Shown: piece by piece, positions 54,945 through 64,000 of the stretch
Position numbering within the stretch: the stretch's first letter is position 1
Layout of the letters: the number at the start of each line of letters is the position of its first letter
The notes under the pieces: generated by a model
What the model was told of the DNA's origin: nothing
Database searches by the model: none
The model's input: only the letters and a program-made list of their open reading frames with translations
Made by a program: the position numbers and the translations under genes
NCBI GenBank assembly: GCA_028712075.1
Contig: JAQTQX010000003.1
Coordinates: 62,001-126,000 of the forward strand
Reading direction: 5' to 3'
Length of the DNA stretch: 64,000 bases
Source of the DNA: Desulfuromonadaceae bacterium
GTDB taxonomy: Bacteria > Desulfobacterota > Desulfuromonadia > Geobacterales > Pseudopelobacteraceae

Positions 54945-55310
54945 TCAGTCTTTCAACGCTTCTGAGTGAGGCATGGCTCGCCTTCTGCGACGGTCTTTTT
55001 GTTTGCGCAGCTTGATAAGCCGTTTGGTGTCCGCTGTCACGACTCCGGAAGCTTCCTCGATGCGCTCCAGAAGTTCACGGCGGGCCAAAAAACGGTTCAC
55101 GGACTGGCTCCGCTCCCGCATGCAGACAACTTGAATGCCGGTTTTCACATACTTCAACTGCACACAGCTGGAAGTTTTGTTGATATGTTGACCACCGTTG
55201 CCGGAAGAGCGGATAAAGGTTTCCACGAAATCTTCTTCACGGACTCCCAAGTCAGCCATTTTTTGTTTCAACCAGCGATTTTTTTCCTCACTAACAGCAA
55301 ATTCAACCAT
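54945..55310 (-). CDS. Release factor-like peptidyl-tRNA hydrolase (GGQ domain, ArfB/PrfH-like)
   Basis: A 121-residue protein that consists of the RF-1 catalytic domain: ETFIRSSGNGGQHINKTSS carries the GGQ motif, and the C-terminal tail LIKLRKQKDRRRRR is strongly basic, as in ArfB (YaeJ), where it enters the mRNA channel of stalled ribosomes. No codon-recognition domain is present. It could rescue stalled ribosomes; a PrfH-type role is less likely because no RtcB is near. Confidence 0.82.
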   Translation of the reverse strand: MVEFAVSEEKNRWLKQKMADLGVREEDFVETFIRSSGNGGQHINKTSSCVQLKYVKTGIQVVCMRERSQSVNRFLARRELLERIEEASGVVTADTKRLIKLRKQKDRRRRRAMPHSEALKD

Positions 55311-55502
55311 GATTAGAAGCTTCCCTGCTGCGAATATTTATCCGCAGTCTGCGCTCGATAGAACCGTATGAGCTGTACCTATACCACATCACCTGTGTTT
55401 CCAATATTTATTTGCCTATGCCAGCGGCATATTGCCCGATCCGCTCCGGTATGGTATAAGCGCACGTGGTTACATACTACCGTTGGACAATAAAGGCTTC
55501 AA

Positions 55503-56156
55503 GTGAAGACAACAATTATACAACGCTGCTGGGTAACTTTTTCCGTGTATGTCGTCGGAATCTATGCCTCGTTACTAAACAGATTCGTTATTAACGGCGG
55601 TGGCAACATCCCGAAAAACGGACCTGTTTTGATAGCGTCCAATCATATTTCAGCGTATGACACTGTTTTTCTGCCCTGGGCGGTTATCAAACATAACCGT
55701 CTTCAGATGCTCTGGGCACCGGCCAAGGAGGAGTTGTTTGAAAATGCGCTGCTGCGCCTGATCTACACTTCATGGGGAGCCTTTCCGGTAAGGCGCAAGC
55801 GGGACATGCGGGCAGGACGCAAACTAAACGATCTGTTGATCGATCAGAAAGTTATGCTGTTTCCGGAGGGAACGCGTCATAAAGATGGACAGTTGGGGCC
55901 GGGCAATCGCGGAGTCGGGAAAATAATATATGATACCCGCCCGGCCGTTGTTCCGTCCGCTTTAAGCGGACTGAACCGTTGGAAATTCCCAGGGTTCGGC
56001 CAGGAAGCAGCAGTTACTTTTGGTGCTGCACTGGATTTCAGCGACCTGTTTCAACGAGAAGACTGCAAGGAGACCCATCTGCTGATAGTCGAACGTGTCA
56101 TGCAGGCTATTGCTGAGTTATTAGCCGAGGAAGGAACCGCTTGTGGCAGTAAGTGA
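55503..56156 (+). CDS. plsC: 1-acyl-sn-glycerol-3-phosphate acyltransferase (PlsC family)
   Basis: A 217-residue membrane-associated acyltransferase. The catalytic NHxxxxD box is NHISAYD (near residue 48), and the glycerol phosphate-binding box is [11 protein letters not shown]. An N-terminal hydrophobic helix anchors it. It makes phosphatidic acid from lysophosphatidic acid, though the acceptor has not been shown. The start is GTG at 55503 after AAGG. The 3' end overlaps rnhA by 14 bases. Confidence 0.85.
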   Translation: MKTTIIQRCWVTFSVYVVGIYASLLNRFVINGGGNIPKNGPVLIASNHISAYDTVFLPWAVIKHNRLQMLWAPAKEELFENALLRLIYTSWGAFPVRRKRDMRAGRKLNDLLIDQKVMLFPEGTRHKDGQLGPGNRGVGKIIYDTRPAVVPSALSGLNRWKFPGFGQEAAVTFGAALDFSDLFQREDCKETHLLIVERVMQAIAELLAEEGTACGSK

Positions 56157-56586
56157 CTATCAACTTGTCGAAATCTTCTGTGACGGCGCCTGCAGCGGTA
56201 ACCCTGGGCCTGGCGGCTATGGGGCAATTCTTCGCTTTGGCAGACACACAAAAGAGATCTCTGGAGGCGCCAAAGAAACCACCAACAACCGTATGGAACT
56301 AACGGCCGCCGTTGAAGCACTGCGCCAACTGAAACGACCATGTCGGGTGCAGATAACCACCGATTCCCAGTATCTGGTCAAAGGCATGACCGAATGGATC
56401 GCGGGTTGGCAGCGTAAAAATTGGCGTAACAGCAAGAAGGAGCCGGTCGTCAATAAAGATCTTTGGGTTCAGTTGCTTACCCTGAGCGCACCACACTCGG
56501 TGCAATGGCAATGGGTAAAGGGACATGCCGGGCATACAGAAAATGAACGGTGTGATCAGTTGGCCAGAGAGGCAATTCCCCAGTGA
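56143..56586 (+). CDS. rnhA: Ribonuclease HI
   Basis: A 147-residue enzyme that cuts RNA in RNA-DNA hybrids. The four carboxylates are visible: Asp in [14 protein letters not shown], Glu in [13 protein letters not shown], Asp in [10 protein letters not shown] and Asp in [11 protein letters not shown]. The basic handle region [14 protein letters not shown] is present. Start GTG at 56143, inside the plsC end. Confidence 0.94.
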   Translation: MAVSDYQLVEIFCDGACSGNPGPGGYGAILRFGRHTKEISGGAKETTNNRMELTAAVEALRQLKRPCRVQITTDSQYLVKGMTEWIAGWQRKNWRNSKKEPVVNKDLWVQLLTLSAPHSVQWQWVKGHAGHTENERCDQLAREAIPQ

Positions 56587-56604
56587 TTATGACAAGATGG
56601 GCCT

Positions 56605-57096
56605 TTACCTGACAACAGGCACTGCCCCGACCAGACCGAACCCGTACTTCCGGTGTGTAGCAGCAAGCCTGTTTGGGAATTTGCTAAAGAGCCACCCCTG
56701 AAAGACAGGGGAACCATGTTCGTATATCCTCACCCAGGCACTCGGATTTATCAGTTCGTTTGAAGAGGAGGTAATTGTTGTTCCTTCCATGGTGAAGGCG
56801 GGGAGAAAAGCATCTACCGCAATGGAAAGCTCTGAAGCATGAATAAACGTAGTAGAGCCGATCGGAAGCGTGTAGGTGCTTTCCATCCCGCGGACTTTAT
56901 CGACGATCGAAAGCCTTACCGCTTTCCACTGCTGCGAAACTTCCGGGGGAACAATAATCAGCTTTTCTTTAACACGGCTGTGCGATTTAGCCGGACGGAG
57001 GGTGATGGGACTGTCTGTGCCTTCTTGAGCGGCATACAGCACGGACACCGGAAAAATAACTGATATGATTAACTGTAGAATTCGGGTTGAGATCAA
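56605..57096 (-). CDS. DUF2155 family secreted protein
   Basis: About 163 residues with a signal peptide (LQLIISVIFPVSVLYA). The core follows the DUF2155 pattern: AVRLSIVDKVRGMESTYTLP, IGSTTFIHASELSIAVDAFL, then HGSPVFQGWLFSKFPNRLA. The function is unknown; the family is common in Proteobacteria and is exported. Start TTG at 57096 is the best in frame but is weak. Convergent with rnhA. Confidence 0.72.
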   Translation of the reverse strand: MISTRILQLIISVIFPVSVLYAAQEGTDSPITLRPAKSHSRVKEKLIIVPPEVSQQWKAVRLSIVDKVRGMESTYTLPIGSTTFIHASELSIAVDAFLPAFTMEGTTITSSSNELINPSAWVRIYEHGSPVFQGWLFSKFPNRLAATHRKYGFGLVGAVPVVR

Positions 57097-57116
57097 TGCC
57101 GTATCCGATAAAATGG

Positions 57117-57209
57117 TGGCGGAGAGAGAGGGATTCGAACCCTCGATACCGGTTTCCCAGTATACTCGCTTAGCAGGCGAGCGCCTTCGACCTACTCGGC
57201 CATCTCTCC
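57117..57209 (-). tRNA. tRNA-Ser (anticodon GCT)
   Basis: On the minus strand, GGAGAGA (57209) pairs with TCTCTCC, followed by discriminator G and an encoded CCA. The anticodon stem-loop is CTCGC-CTGCTAA-GCGAG, giving anticodon GCT (reads AGC/AGU). The long variable arm and GGTTCGAATCC T-loop fit a serine tRNA. Confidence 0.96.
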
Positions 57210-57274
57210 ATATATGAACAAAGTCACTCTACGGCGGGACGAAATGTTTAGCACGCTCCGCTTAACAAATCAAG

Positions 57275-57862
57275 CTATTTCCCTTTTTTCAAATCAACCA
57301 GAATAAGCTTTGCCACCGCTTTAAGCGTTTCAAAAACCCCCTCCCCCGTTGTGGCACATGCCTCAAATTCAGGAACATTAGTGGGGTTCAGTTCACGGTG
57401 CAACTCTTCAATAGTCATGACGTCAGGCAAATCACGCTTGTTATACTGGATAATATACGGCAGATTATCGAGGTCATAGCCTTGCTCCTTAAGGTTAATT
57501 CTCAGATTTTCAAGCGATTCAATATTTGCATCTATTCGCTCTTCCTGAGAATCAGCAACAAAAACAACGCCGTCAACACCCTTTAAAATCAATTTCCGGG
57601 ACGCATCATAAAAGACCTGTCCCGGTACGGTATAGAGATGGAACCGGGTCTTGAAGCCTCGAATTTCACCCAGAGAAAGCGGTAGAAAGTCAAAAAACAG
57701 GGTCCGCTCGGTCTCGGTCGCAAGGCTTATCATCTTCCCTTTGGCCTCCGGTGCAGTTTTTTGATAAATAAACTGCAGGTTGGTCGTTTTACCACAGAGG
57801 CCGGGTCCGTAATATACTATCTTACAGTTTATTTCACGAGAAGCGTAGTTGATGAAGGACAT
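57275..57862 (-). CDS. mglA: MglA, Ras-like polarity GTPase
   Basis: A 195-residue small GTPase that sets the cell pole for motility machinery such as type IV pili. The P-loop is [12 protein letters not shown]; the switch II region is [13 protein letters not shown], with the unusual threonine-proline context of MglA; the specificity motif is NKRD. It lies downstream of mglB, its GTPase-activating partner, on the same strand (101-base gap). Confidence 0.93.
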   Translation of the reverse strand: MSFINYASREINCKIVYYGPGLCGKTTNLQFIYQKTAPEAKGKMISLATETERTLFFDFLPLSLGEIRGFKTRFHLYTVPGQVFYDASRKLILKGVDGVVFVADSQEERIDANIESLENLRINLKEQGYDLDNLPYIIQYNKRDLPDVMTIEELHRELNPTNVPEFEACATTGEGVFETLKAVAKLILVDLKKGK

Positions 57863-57963
57863 CGTGGGCTTTCCCCGTTACTGTTTGGTGTGTGTAAAAT
57901 TGCGCAAAATGTCAGTCGTAAAACTTTTAGTCTGCCGGTAGCTCGCATGGACTCACAGCTATT

Positions 57964-58455
57964 TCAGCTGAATAGGTTGTCAATGTCATCATCAGTGATC
58001 TCGGCAAAAGGAAAATCTGAAGAACCCCGTTTTTCACGTTCCTCAGATTTTTTCTTCAGCTTTGCAAAAATCGCCGACAGCTCCTCTGAAGATTTTTTCA
58101 CGCGCAAGCGGACAAGACCCAAAGAAGAACGAGCATCAAACAGGACAACGAGAATAACCCTGCCACCAACGATGGAGATATGGAGATTGTCTTTTTCACC
58201 CTCGTGAAAAAGAATTGAGAATTCCTTTTCTCCGATAAGCTTTGCAAGACCACCCGTAGCAGCAATATTTCCAGCGGTCAACGAAGCGAGCGATGTTGTA
58301 TCAAAGCGGTCGGTTTCACCGACGCCAGATATGAGTTGCCCATTTTTGTCGACGAGAAAAATTACTTTGGCGTTGGCCTCAGTCAGCAAACGACCAATCA
58401 CATCGTTAACTTCCTGAAACTCCTCATCGTACATGACTAGTGTCGGATTGGACAT
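57964..58455 (-). CDS. mglB: MglB, Roadblock/LC7 GTPase-activating protein
   Basis: A 163-residue Roadblock/LC7 protein that stimulates MglA GTP hydrolysis. MYDEEFQEVNDVIGRLLTEA and VIFLVDKNGQLISGVGE open the fold; SLASLTAGNIAATGGLAKLIGE is the conserved helix. A charged C-terminal helix (LRVKKSSEELSAIFAKLKKK) extends it. The ATG is at 58455. mglBA order is as in Myxococcus. Confidence 0.92.
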   Translation of the reverse strand: MSNPTLVMYDEEFQEVNDVIGRLLTEANAKVIFLVDKNGQLISGVGETDRFDTTSLASLTAGNIAATGGLAKLIGEKEFSILFHEGEKDNLHISIVGGRVILVVLFDARSSLGLVRLRVKKSSEELSAIFAKLKKKSEEREKRGSSDFPFAEITDDDIDNLFS

Positions 58456-58684
58456 CCCCTGCCTCCCTGCCCGGTGGCAATAGTATCTTCACAGCTAAAC
58501 CAGATATGAATTACCGAAGGGTTATAGCAAACCTCCTGCAAGCTTTCAAGCTTATTCGATGCATCTGGTACCGCACGGCGAGCCAATCAGGACGGGGAAA
58601 TCACCTGTTTGCTTTACGTTGAATGCTATGATACTGTGCCGCCACACACAATCAAGTACATTAGAATCGGAAGGCAGATCAGTT

Positions 58685-59725
58685 ATGGAATTGAGTTTTT
58701 CCAGAAGCAATGATCGGATTGACCAGATAATCGAACAGTTGGTTGAAACGTCGGGAGGGATTTATCACCCGTCCATAATAAAAGAAATGATACTTGCGAC
58801 ACTTAAAATCGGTCAAGACGTCGATTATCTCGCCGATCTGAAGCTGATCAACCGCACTTTGCGCGAAATGCGCTATACAGCAAAAGTATTCGGGCCCTAT
58901 CGCAACCGGAAAAAAGTTACCATCTTCGGCTCGGCCCGCACTGAAAAATCTGATGAAATGTATAAAAAATGTGTGCGCTTCAGCCGCAGCCTTGCAGAGA
59001 ACAACTACATGGTTATCACCGGCGGCGGCCCAGGCATCATGCAGGCAGGCAATGAGGGGGCGGGAAGTGACAACTCGTTTGCAGTAAACATTCGGCTTCC
59101 GTTCGAACAAAAACCCAACCCGATCATGTACCGCAACCCGCGACTGGTTACCTACAAGTACTTTTTTAATCGAAAAGTCGCTTTCGTCAAAGAATCTGAT
59201 GCTATCGTTGTATTTCCGGGAGGGTTTGGCACACTGGATGAAGCGATGGAAGTTTTTACTCTGATCCAAACCGGAAAAACAGCTCCCAAACCCCTTATCC
59301 TGATGGATGACCAGGATGGCTACTGGGAGCGCTTTCTCAATTTCATCAAAGAGAGCCTGCTGGTAAACGGATTTATTTCTGGTGAAGACTTTTCACTTTT
59401 CACCATCACAAAAAATGAGCAGGAAGCACTTCAGGCCATTAACACCTTCTATAGCGTTTACCATTCACTTCGCTTCATTGAAAACCGGCTGGTTATACGA
59501 CTGCTGCACACACTTACACCAAAGCAGCTTGCAATATTGACCGAGGAATTCCCCGAGTTAATCGAGGAGGGGAACCAAATTCACTGCTGCGATGCCTATC
59601 CTGAAGAGGGCGACGAACCAGATCTCGCTCATTTGCCGCGTGTTTCCCTGTTGTTTGACCATCACCACTACGGTTTATTGGTGGCATTTATTAATCGCAT
59701 TAATTCTTTCCATAAAGCGGAATGA
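58685..59725 (+). CDS. LOG family protein (nucleotide phosphoribohydrolase-like)
   Basis: About 346 residues. The LOG core holds GGGPGIMQAGNEGAG and FPGGFGTLDEAMEV, the substrate-binding motifs of cytokinin-activating and nucleotide 5'-monophosphate ribohydrolases. It has extra helical parts: an N-terminal 75-residue extension (SNDRIDQIIEQLVETSGGIYH) and a C-terminal region of about 100 residues. Length is above the minimal LOG (about 190), like the PpnN-type long form. Start ATG at 58685 with GAAGG upstream. Confidence 0.85.
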   Translation: MELSFSRSNDRIDQIIEQLVETSGGIYHPSIIKEMILATLKIGQDVDYLADLKLINRTLREMRYTAKVFGPYRNRKKVTIFGSARTEKSDEMYKKCVRFSRSLAENNYMVITGGGPGIMQAGNEGAGSDNSFAVNIRLPFEQKPNPIMYRNPRLVTYKYFFNRKVAFVKESDAIVVFPGGFGTLDEAMEVFTLIQTGKTAPKPLILMDDQDGYWERFLNFIKESLLVNGFISGEDFSLFTITKNEQEALQAINTFYSVYHSLRFIENRLVIRLLHTLTPKQLAILTEEFPELIEEGNQIHCCDAYPEEGDEPDLAHLPRVSLLFDHHHYGLLVAFINRINSFHKAE

Positions 59726-59814
59726 CCCTGACGCATGCGGGCTGTCATCAGGTGCGTTGACAAGGGCGGACACTTAACGATATAGTTCCACAACCATCGA
59801 ACTTTCGGGACATC

Positions 59815-61206
59815 ATGCAGGATTTAAAATATTTATCGCAAAAAAAAACGCACCTCGGCTCAGGGCTTTTTAACAAGGGTCCACGTAACAGACAGCGCAC
59901 ACAGCTCGGTGAGACCATGCGGATCAGGCTGTCGATTCCGACGGGAAAACGCCTGCAGCACCTGAAGCTGACGCTGCTCTTCATTGCCATTGTGCTGGTT
60001 TTATCGCCGCTCTGTTTTTTGGTGCTGCACAAAACCGAGTCGTTCAGAACATCCCTGGTGACATGGCTTGCATCTGTAACGGCATCCGCTCCCAAACCGG
60101 CTGAAGCGGCACGGCCCCCGGTTTCTGCCAGCCACTTTGAAATGGCAAGCGACCTGCTTGTGGATGCAGACATCAGTGGCCCGAGCGTTTCCGTACAAAC
60201 GCCGCACGGACAGCAGCACACGTACACTATTCAAGGTGACTTGCAACGCAGAATCCACGGTTATCTGGAAAAGTATCAGGTACCGTACGGTGTTTTTGTC
60301 GCCATTGAACCATCGACTGGCCGTATCCTTGGAATGACCGCATATTCGGCAACTGATCCGGAATGGGCCCAAAGATCCGCCTACCGACTGTATCCGATGG
60401 CCTCGCTGTTTAAAATAATTACCGCGTCTGCAGCGTTGGAAAGCCGCAAGATCACACCGGATTCCGTAATTGAGTTCCGAGGCAACTCCTACTCGGAAAA
60501 CCCGCGTTACTGGGACATTAATCCGCGCGGCGGAAATAACCAAATGGATGCCACGTACGCCATGGGAAAGTCTATCAACCCTGTGTACGGCAGGGTAGCA
60601 AGCGATATTGCGGGAAAAGCATCCGTCATGGCATCCATTTCCCGCTTCGGCTTTAATCAGGAACTGTTTCCAGGCATTCCGGCTGTGCCAAGTCAGGCGA
60701 CTGAGCCTGTCAGCAGTCACGGGCTGAAACTGATGGGAGCTGGCCTGGACCACGACGTGAAGATATCCCCCCTGCACGCTGCGGTAATCATGTCGGCGAT
60801 TGCAAACAAAGGGATCATGATGGCTCCGGGGTTGACTGACAGACTGGTAGACGAGCAGGGAGTTGAGAAAGAGCGTTTTTCTCCCCATGAACTGCGCCGG
60901 CTGGTCACATCCGAAACCTCGGCATCGTTATCGCGCATGCTTTCCAGTACTGTCCTGACCGGCACATCGCGTAAAGCGTTTCATGACCGACGTGGTCGCC
61001 CGCTCGTCGATGTTCCGATCGCAGCAAAGACCGGTTCGATAGACGGCACTGATCCGAAGGGGCATTATTCGTGGTTTGCCGCTTTTGCGCCCATTCAGGA
61101 CCCACGCATTGCGCTGGTCGCACTGGTTATCAATACTGACAGGTGGAAAATAAAAGCATCCCAGGTGGGAGAACAGGCGTTGGAGGAGTTTTTCAGGGAG
61201 CGGTGA
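59815..61206 (+). CDS. Penicillin-binding transpeptidase-domain protein
   Basis: A 463-residue protein with an N-terminal membrane anchor (LKLTLLFIAIVLVLSPLCFLV) and a class B-like transpeptidase domain. The serine motif S-x-x-K is MASLFK (near residue 203), the second motif is SIN in GKSINP, and the third is KTG in AAKTGSID. There is no glycosyltransferase domain and the usual dimerisation domain is short, so it is smaller than FtsI or PBP2. Its 3' end overlaps lpxH (convergent) by 14 bases. Confidence 0.85.
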   Translation: MQDLKYLSQKKTHLGSGLFNKGPRNRQRTQLGETMRIRLSIPTGKRLQHLKLTLLFIAIVLVLSPLCFLVLHKTESFRTSLVTWLASVTASAPKPAEAARPPVSASHFEMASDLLVDADISGPSVSVQTPHGQQHTYTIQGDLQRRIHGYLEKYQVPYGVFVAIEPSTGRILGMTAYSATDPEWAQRSAYRLYPMASLFKIITASAALESRKITPDSVIEFRGNSYSENPRYWDINPRGGNNQMDATYAMGKSINPVYGRVASDIAGKASVMASISRFGFNQELFPGIPAVPSQATEPVSSHGLKLMGAGLDHDVKISPLHAAVIMSAIANKGIMMAPGLTDRLVDEQGVEKERFSPHELRRLVTSETSASLSRMLSSTVLTGTSRKAFHDRRGRPLVDVPIAAKTGSIDGTDPKGHYSWFAAFAPIQDPRIALVALVINTDRWKIKASQVGEQALEEFFRER

Positions 61207-61930
61207 CGGTATCAGGCCAGATCGAAAGACTGAGTTTCCCATTCCGCATTTCACCGTACGTAGACTGCCCGATCCAGTCGCCTAGAGACAGTACCGTAAA
61301 GTCAGAGCCTGGCAGGTTTTCGCACATAGCGAGATGGAAATGACCGGTGATCAGTCCGTCACACCCCTGTTGCTGAATGTGACACGCAAAATTCTGAATA
61401 ATCCGGCGATAGTCCCATCGAGCAGCGCTCACTCTATACCCTGACCGACTCCGCTTCTGCAGCAGCATTCTGATGAGCTGAGCCCATGAAGGCGGAACAT
61501 AGCCCACACCTGCGGCAACGGCCGGAGAACGCAACAGGAAGCGCAGCAGACGATACTGCCGGTCCTTCACGTTGATCTGGTCGCCATGACAAAGGTAGAG
61601 ACGTTTCCCCTGAATTACCGTGATCGCCGGTTCGGTATGAATTTCTGCTTGCAGGTGTTCGGAAAATAACGGGCCAAGATGGAAATCGTGATTTCCTTCA
61701 AAATAAACCAGCCTGCAACCGTTCAGCACCAACCGCTCCAAAGCATCAAGCACCGGTTCATACTGGGTAAAGGGGCGTGATGGAAAACCAAGCCAGAAGT
61801 CGAACAGGTCGCCCATTATATACAGAGTGTCCACGTTTCCCTCCAGTGTATGGAGAAAACGAAGCAGTTGCTGGTAGTTGGTATCGTCAGGTGAGATTAA
61901 GTGAGCATCAGCTATAAATACGGTTCGCAT
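61193..61930 (-). CDS. lpxH: UDP-2,3-diacylglucosamine diphosphatase-like calcineurin phosphatase (LpxH)
   Basis: A 245-residue metallophosphatase for the fourth step of lipid A synthesis. Metal-binding motifs in order: FIADAHL, MGDLFDFWLGF, YFEGNHDFHLG, LCHGDQIN and ITGHFHLA. These match the LpxH order (D-x-H, GD, GNHD, H, GHxH). The start ATG at 61930 overlaps the beginning of the next plus-strand frame. Substrate is inferred from the pattern. Confidence 0.82.
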   Translation of the reverse strand: MRTVFIADAHLISPDDTNYQQLLRFLHTLEGNVDTLYIMGDLFDFWLGFPSRPFTQYEPVLDALERLVLNGCRLVYFEGNHDFHLGPLFSEHLQAEIHTEPAITVIQGKRLYLCHGDQINVKDRQYRLLRFLLRSPAVAAGVGYVPPSWAQLIRMLLQKRSRSGYRVSAARWDYRRIIQNFACHIQQQGCDGLITGHFHLAMCENLPGSDFTVLSLGDWIGQSTYGEMRNGKLSLSIWPDTVTAP

Positions 61931-61988
61931 GGCGCAGATTGTGATGCAAGCGGTAGCAAAAAGTCAACAGGAAGAACTGAGGAAACAG

Positions 61989-62447
61989 ATGATGGCAAAG
62001 ATTCATAGTGTTGAGATTTCCTGGGAGGATCTTATTGCTGCATTTACCAGTGGGCAGCTTGACAGAGCCCATTATCTCGACCGCCTGACGGGTGAAATTT
62101 TTTCCGTCCCCGCCACCCCTGACAGCACGGAGACACTCCAGCAGCTTCAAAGCAATGAAGATCGTTTTCTGGAAATTCCACCGTTTGATTATCGGAGCGA
62201 ACGCCAGATTGTTGCAGAGTTCATTTTGCAGATAACTGACTCCGAGTTGAGGATACTGCTGAACAACTCCCTTGCGGGAAAAAAACCGTTCGGGAAACCA
62301 GAGGATATCCTGTCGTTCTATCCAAACGAGGAAGAACGCTTCGCGTTGCTGAAAGATCAATTTCTCTCCAATCGTCTGAAAACCTGGATGGAAGAGAACA
62401 ACCTGTTCACAGCTGATTCACTGATACAAGGAATAACGCAGATATAG
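61989..62447 (+). CDS. UPF0158 family protein
   Basis: About 152 residues. EISWEDLIAAFTSGQLDRAHYLDRLTGEI is split over the typical N-terminal box (SWEDL, then YLDRLTGEI), followed by FLEIPPFDYRSERQ, matching UPF0158. The function is unknown. Two adjacent ATG codons (61989, 61992) follow GAGGAAAC; an earlier frame start at 61929 has no ribosome site. It ends nine bases before the next gene. Confidence 0.75.
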   Translation: MMAKIHSVEISWEDLIAAFTSGQLDRAHYLDRLTGEIFSVPATPDSTETLQQLQSNEDRFLEIPPFDYRSERQIVAEFILQITDSELRILLNNSLAGKKPFGKPEDILSFYPNEEERFALLKDQFLSNRLKTWMEENNLFTADSLIQGITQI

Positions 62448-62455
62448 GAGAACAC

Positions 62456-63517
62456 GTGGAGCACATTCACCACGCACATCTGCCGCGCAACGACTACGGC
62501 AAATTAATAGCCATGATCATGTTGTTCTGTCTGCTGGCCATTTCCGGTTATGCCCTGCAGCATACTATTTCCTGTTTTTTGCTCTCCTGGATTATTGCCT
62601 ATCTTCTCGATCCGCTTGTTGTAAATGCTGAGCGGCGCGGTATTAAACGCAACTACTCGCTCGGGCTCCTGTATGTCTTACTGGGGGTTTTGACCGTCTT
62701 TTTTATGACATTTATCGTCCCGGCGCTCACAATCAGCTGGAACACGTTCGTCCGTGACCTCCCCACCTATATCATGAAAATCAAACAGATGGCACAAGAG
62801 TGGAAAGCCCTCCTGCCTGACCGTTATGGTTCAGATGAAATCCAGTGGCTGATTGACAAGGCCTCGGGAAATATCGACACCGCAGCGGAAAAGGTCGGTT
62901 TACGGGTATATAATTTCGGAACCCGGATTTTTTTCAACCTCTTCAATATTATTCTCTCGCCAATTCTGGTTTTCTTTATGCTTTATTACAAGAAAACGGT
63001 CATAGAAACTGTAACCTCCTGGCTTCCTGACGGACGGCGCGCTCTGATTCTTGGCATCGCGCACGAGGTAGACAGCAGCATTGGCGGCTATCTGCGCGGT
63101 CAAGTAGCGGTTTCAATTATTGTGGCTGTGCTGTCGACCGTAGCGTTGCTGGTACTCGGCATTCCCCACCCGTTTTTTTGTGGCATCTTTGCCGGTGCAG
63201 CTTCAGTTCTGCCGTTCATAGGAGTCATCATAGCAACACTCCCTGCACTTTTCTTTGCCTGGTTCAAGGTCCAGACAACCGCACTGCTCGGTCAAACCAT
63301 TATGGCTTTTGCCGTTATTTACTTCATAGAAGGGTACATCATCAAACCGCTGGTGTTCAAAGAATCAATGAACCTGAACCCGCTGGTAACCATTATCATG
63401 GTCATGGCACTTGGTGAAACGCTCGGATTCTGGGGCATCTTGCTGGCACTGCCCATTGCCTCAGCCATCAAAATAACCTGGGGTCATTTTGTTCGTGGCG
63501 ACTTCACGCCAAGGTAA
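62456..63517 (+). CDS. AI-2E family transporter (PerM-like permease)
   Basis: A 353-residue membrane protein with about eight membrane segments. The hallmark second half is present: LPFIGVIIATLPALFFAWF, then YFIEGYIIKPLVFKESMNLNPL and LGETLGFWGILLALPIAS. The middle soluble domain (about residues 95-150) is polar and helical. Members export autoinducer-2 or act as Na+/H+ antiporters; the substrate here is unknown. Start GTG at 62456 after AGGAG. Confidence 0.85.
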   Translation: MEHIHHAHLPRNDYGKLIAMIMLFCLLAISGYALQHTISCFLLSWIIAYLLDPLVVNAERRGIKRNYSLGLLYVLLGVLTVFFMTFIVPALTISWNTFVRDLPTYIMKIKQMAQEWKALLPDRYGSDEIQWLIDKASGNIDTAAEKVGLRVYNFGTRIFFNLFNIILSPILVFFMLYYKKTVIETVTSWLPDGRRALILGIAHEVDSSIGGYLRGQVAVSIIVAVLSTVALLVLGIPHPFFCGIFAGAASVLPFIGVIIATLPALFFAWFKVQTTALLGQTIMAFAVIYFIEGYIIKPLVFKESMNLNPLVTIIMVMALGETLGFWGILLALPIASAIKITWGHFVRGDFTPR

Positions 63518-63522
63518 GGGAT

Positions 63523-64000
63523 ATGGACGGGAAAATTTTTGCCATTTCCGGGATGTCCTGCGCGAATTGCGCAGCCCGAATCGAAAAAAATCTCTGCCAG
63601 AGCGATGGGATACAGAGTGCCGTCGTCAATTTTGCCCTTGCAGAGCTATCTGTCAGCCACGACCCTGCCGTTATTCCTGAAGAGCAGATCGTCAAGATAA
63701 TAAAGGAGCTTGGCTATGGCGTCATCCTGCCGGAACCGGTCGGCGAACTGACATTTGGCGTACGCGGGTTACATTGCGCCTCCTGCGTGAATACTCTCGA
63801 AAGCAGGCTCACTGAACATCCCGCTATTACCACCGCAATCGTCAATTTGGCCGCAGAAACCGGCTTCGTCACATTTGACCCCCAGCAACTCGGCACAGCC
63901 GATATATTCGCTATTGTCCACGCTGCCGGATATACTCCGGTGGAACTTCACGGTTCCGAAACAGCCCAGAATGACGATCTGCGCTCCCAACGCAATTGGC
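63523..64000 (+). CDS. copA: Copper-translocating P-type ATPase, N-terminal part (cut by window edge)
   Basis: The first 159 codons are visible. Two heavy-metal-associated domains: GMSCANCAARIEK (Cys-x-x-Cys near residues 12-15) and GLHCASCVNTLES (near residues 87-90). The pattern and spacing fit CopA-type Cu(I) exporters; the catalytic ATPase core would lie outside the window. The ATG at 63523 has AAGG upstream and is five bases after the permease stop, so it is cotranscribed with it. A cadmium or zinc exporter is less likely given the two-domain arrangement. Confidence 0.82.
   Translation, partial: MDGKIFAISGMSCANCAARIEKNLCQSDGIQSAVVNFALAELSVSHDPAVIPEEQIVKIIKELGYGVILPEPVGELTFGVRGLHCASCVNTLESRLTEHPAITTAIVNLAAETGFVTFDPQQLGTADIFAIVHAAGYTPVELHGSETAQNDDLRSQRNW

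Overview
The window looks like a chromosomal segment of a free-living, respiring Deltaproteobacterium of the Geobacter type (Geobacterales / Desulfuromonadia). This is inferred from gene content: menaquinone methyltransferase, MglA/MglB polarity switch, ileS-lspA pair, two-domain polyphosphate:AMP phosphotransferase, HflX with a long N-terminal domain, a lipoprotein with a polyglycine stretch after the lipobox cysteine, and many housekeeping genes in short operons. No phage, IS element, origin or rRNA was seen. One tRNA (Ser-GCT) is present.

Layout. 1-12 kb: speA (cut by the left edge), a small heat-shock protein coupled to lon, an amidohydrolase, a large lipoprotein, then ileS-lspA on the minus strand. 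12-25 kb: fabI, hflX (apparent ATC start), a histidine phosphatase, zinc-ribbon and SPFH proteins, an HNH protein, a YfcA-type exporter, a polar amino acid ABC transporter, proC, a polyphosphate:AMP phosphotransferase and a DEDDh exonuclease.

25.6-39 kb is the accessory core: a complete type I-E CRISPR-Cas locus. Order: divergent mini-array RNA, small membrane peptide, cas3, cas8e, cse2, cas7e, cas5e, cas6e, a repeat-rich gap with a DUF559 nuclease, a DUF1016 nuclease coupled to cas1, cas1, cas2, and an array of 41 repeats and 40 spacers. The most notable signal lies just upstream of the operon. A minus-strand RNA gene has its own promoter, two degenerate I-E repeats (hairpins conserved, one by compensatory change), a 21-nt spacer and an intrinsic terminator. 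Its spacer matches, 21 of 23 positions, a site that overlaps the -35 box of the cas promoter and carries an AAG PAM. This has the architecture of a Cascade-guiding cas-regulating RNA (CreR) or of the RNA antitoxin of a CreTA module. The first gene under the targeted promoter encodes a 46-aa single-span membrane peptide.

39-64 kb returns to housekeeping: menG/ubiE, a diadenylate cyclase fused to YbbR domains, a LysM-NlpC/P60 hydrolase, a B12-binding radical SAM protein, a polysaccharide deacetylase with a universal stress protein and a divergent IclR regulator, polA (with a probable repeat-derived insertion), livKHMGF, a GGQ release-factor-like protein, plsC-rnhA, tRNA-Ser, mglBA, LOG protein, a penicillin-binding transpeptidase, an LpxH-like phosphatase, an AI-2E family permease and the start of a copper P-type ATPase. 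Short palindromic C/G-rich repeats are scattered through the window, cluster around the cas genes, and touch two coding regions. All functional calls rest on motifs and order read by eye; no database search was possible.
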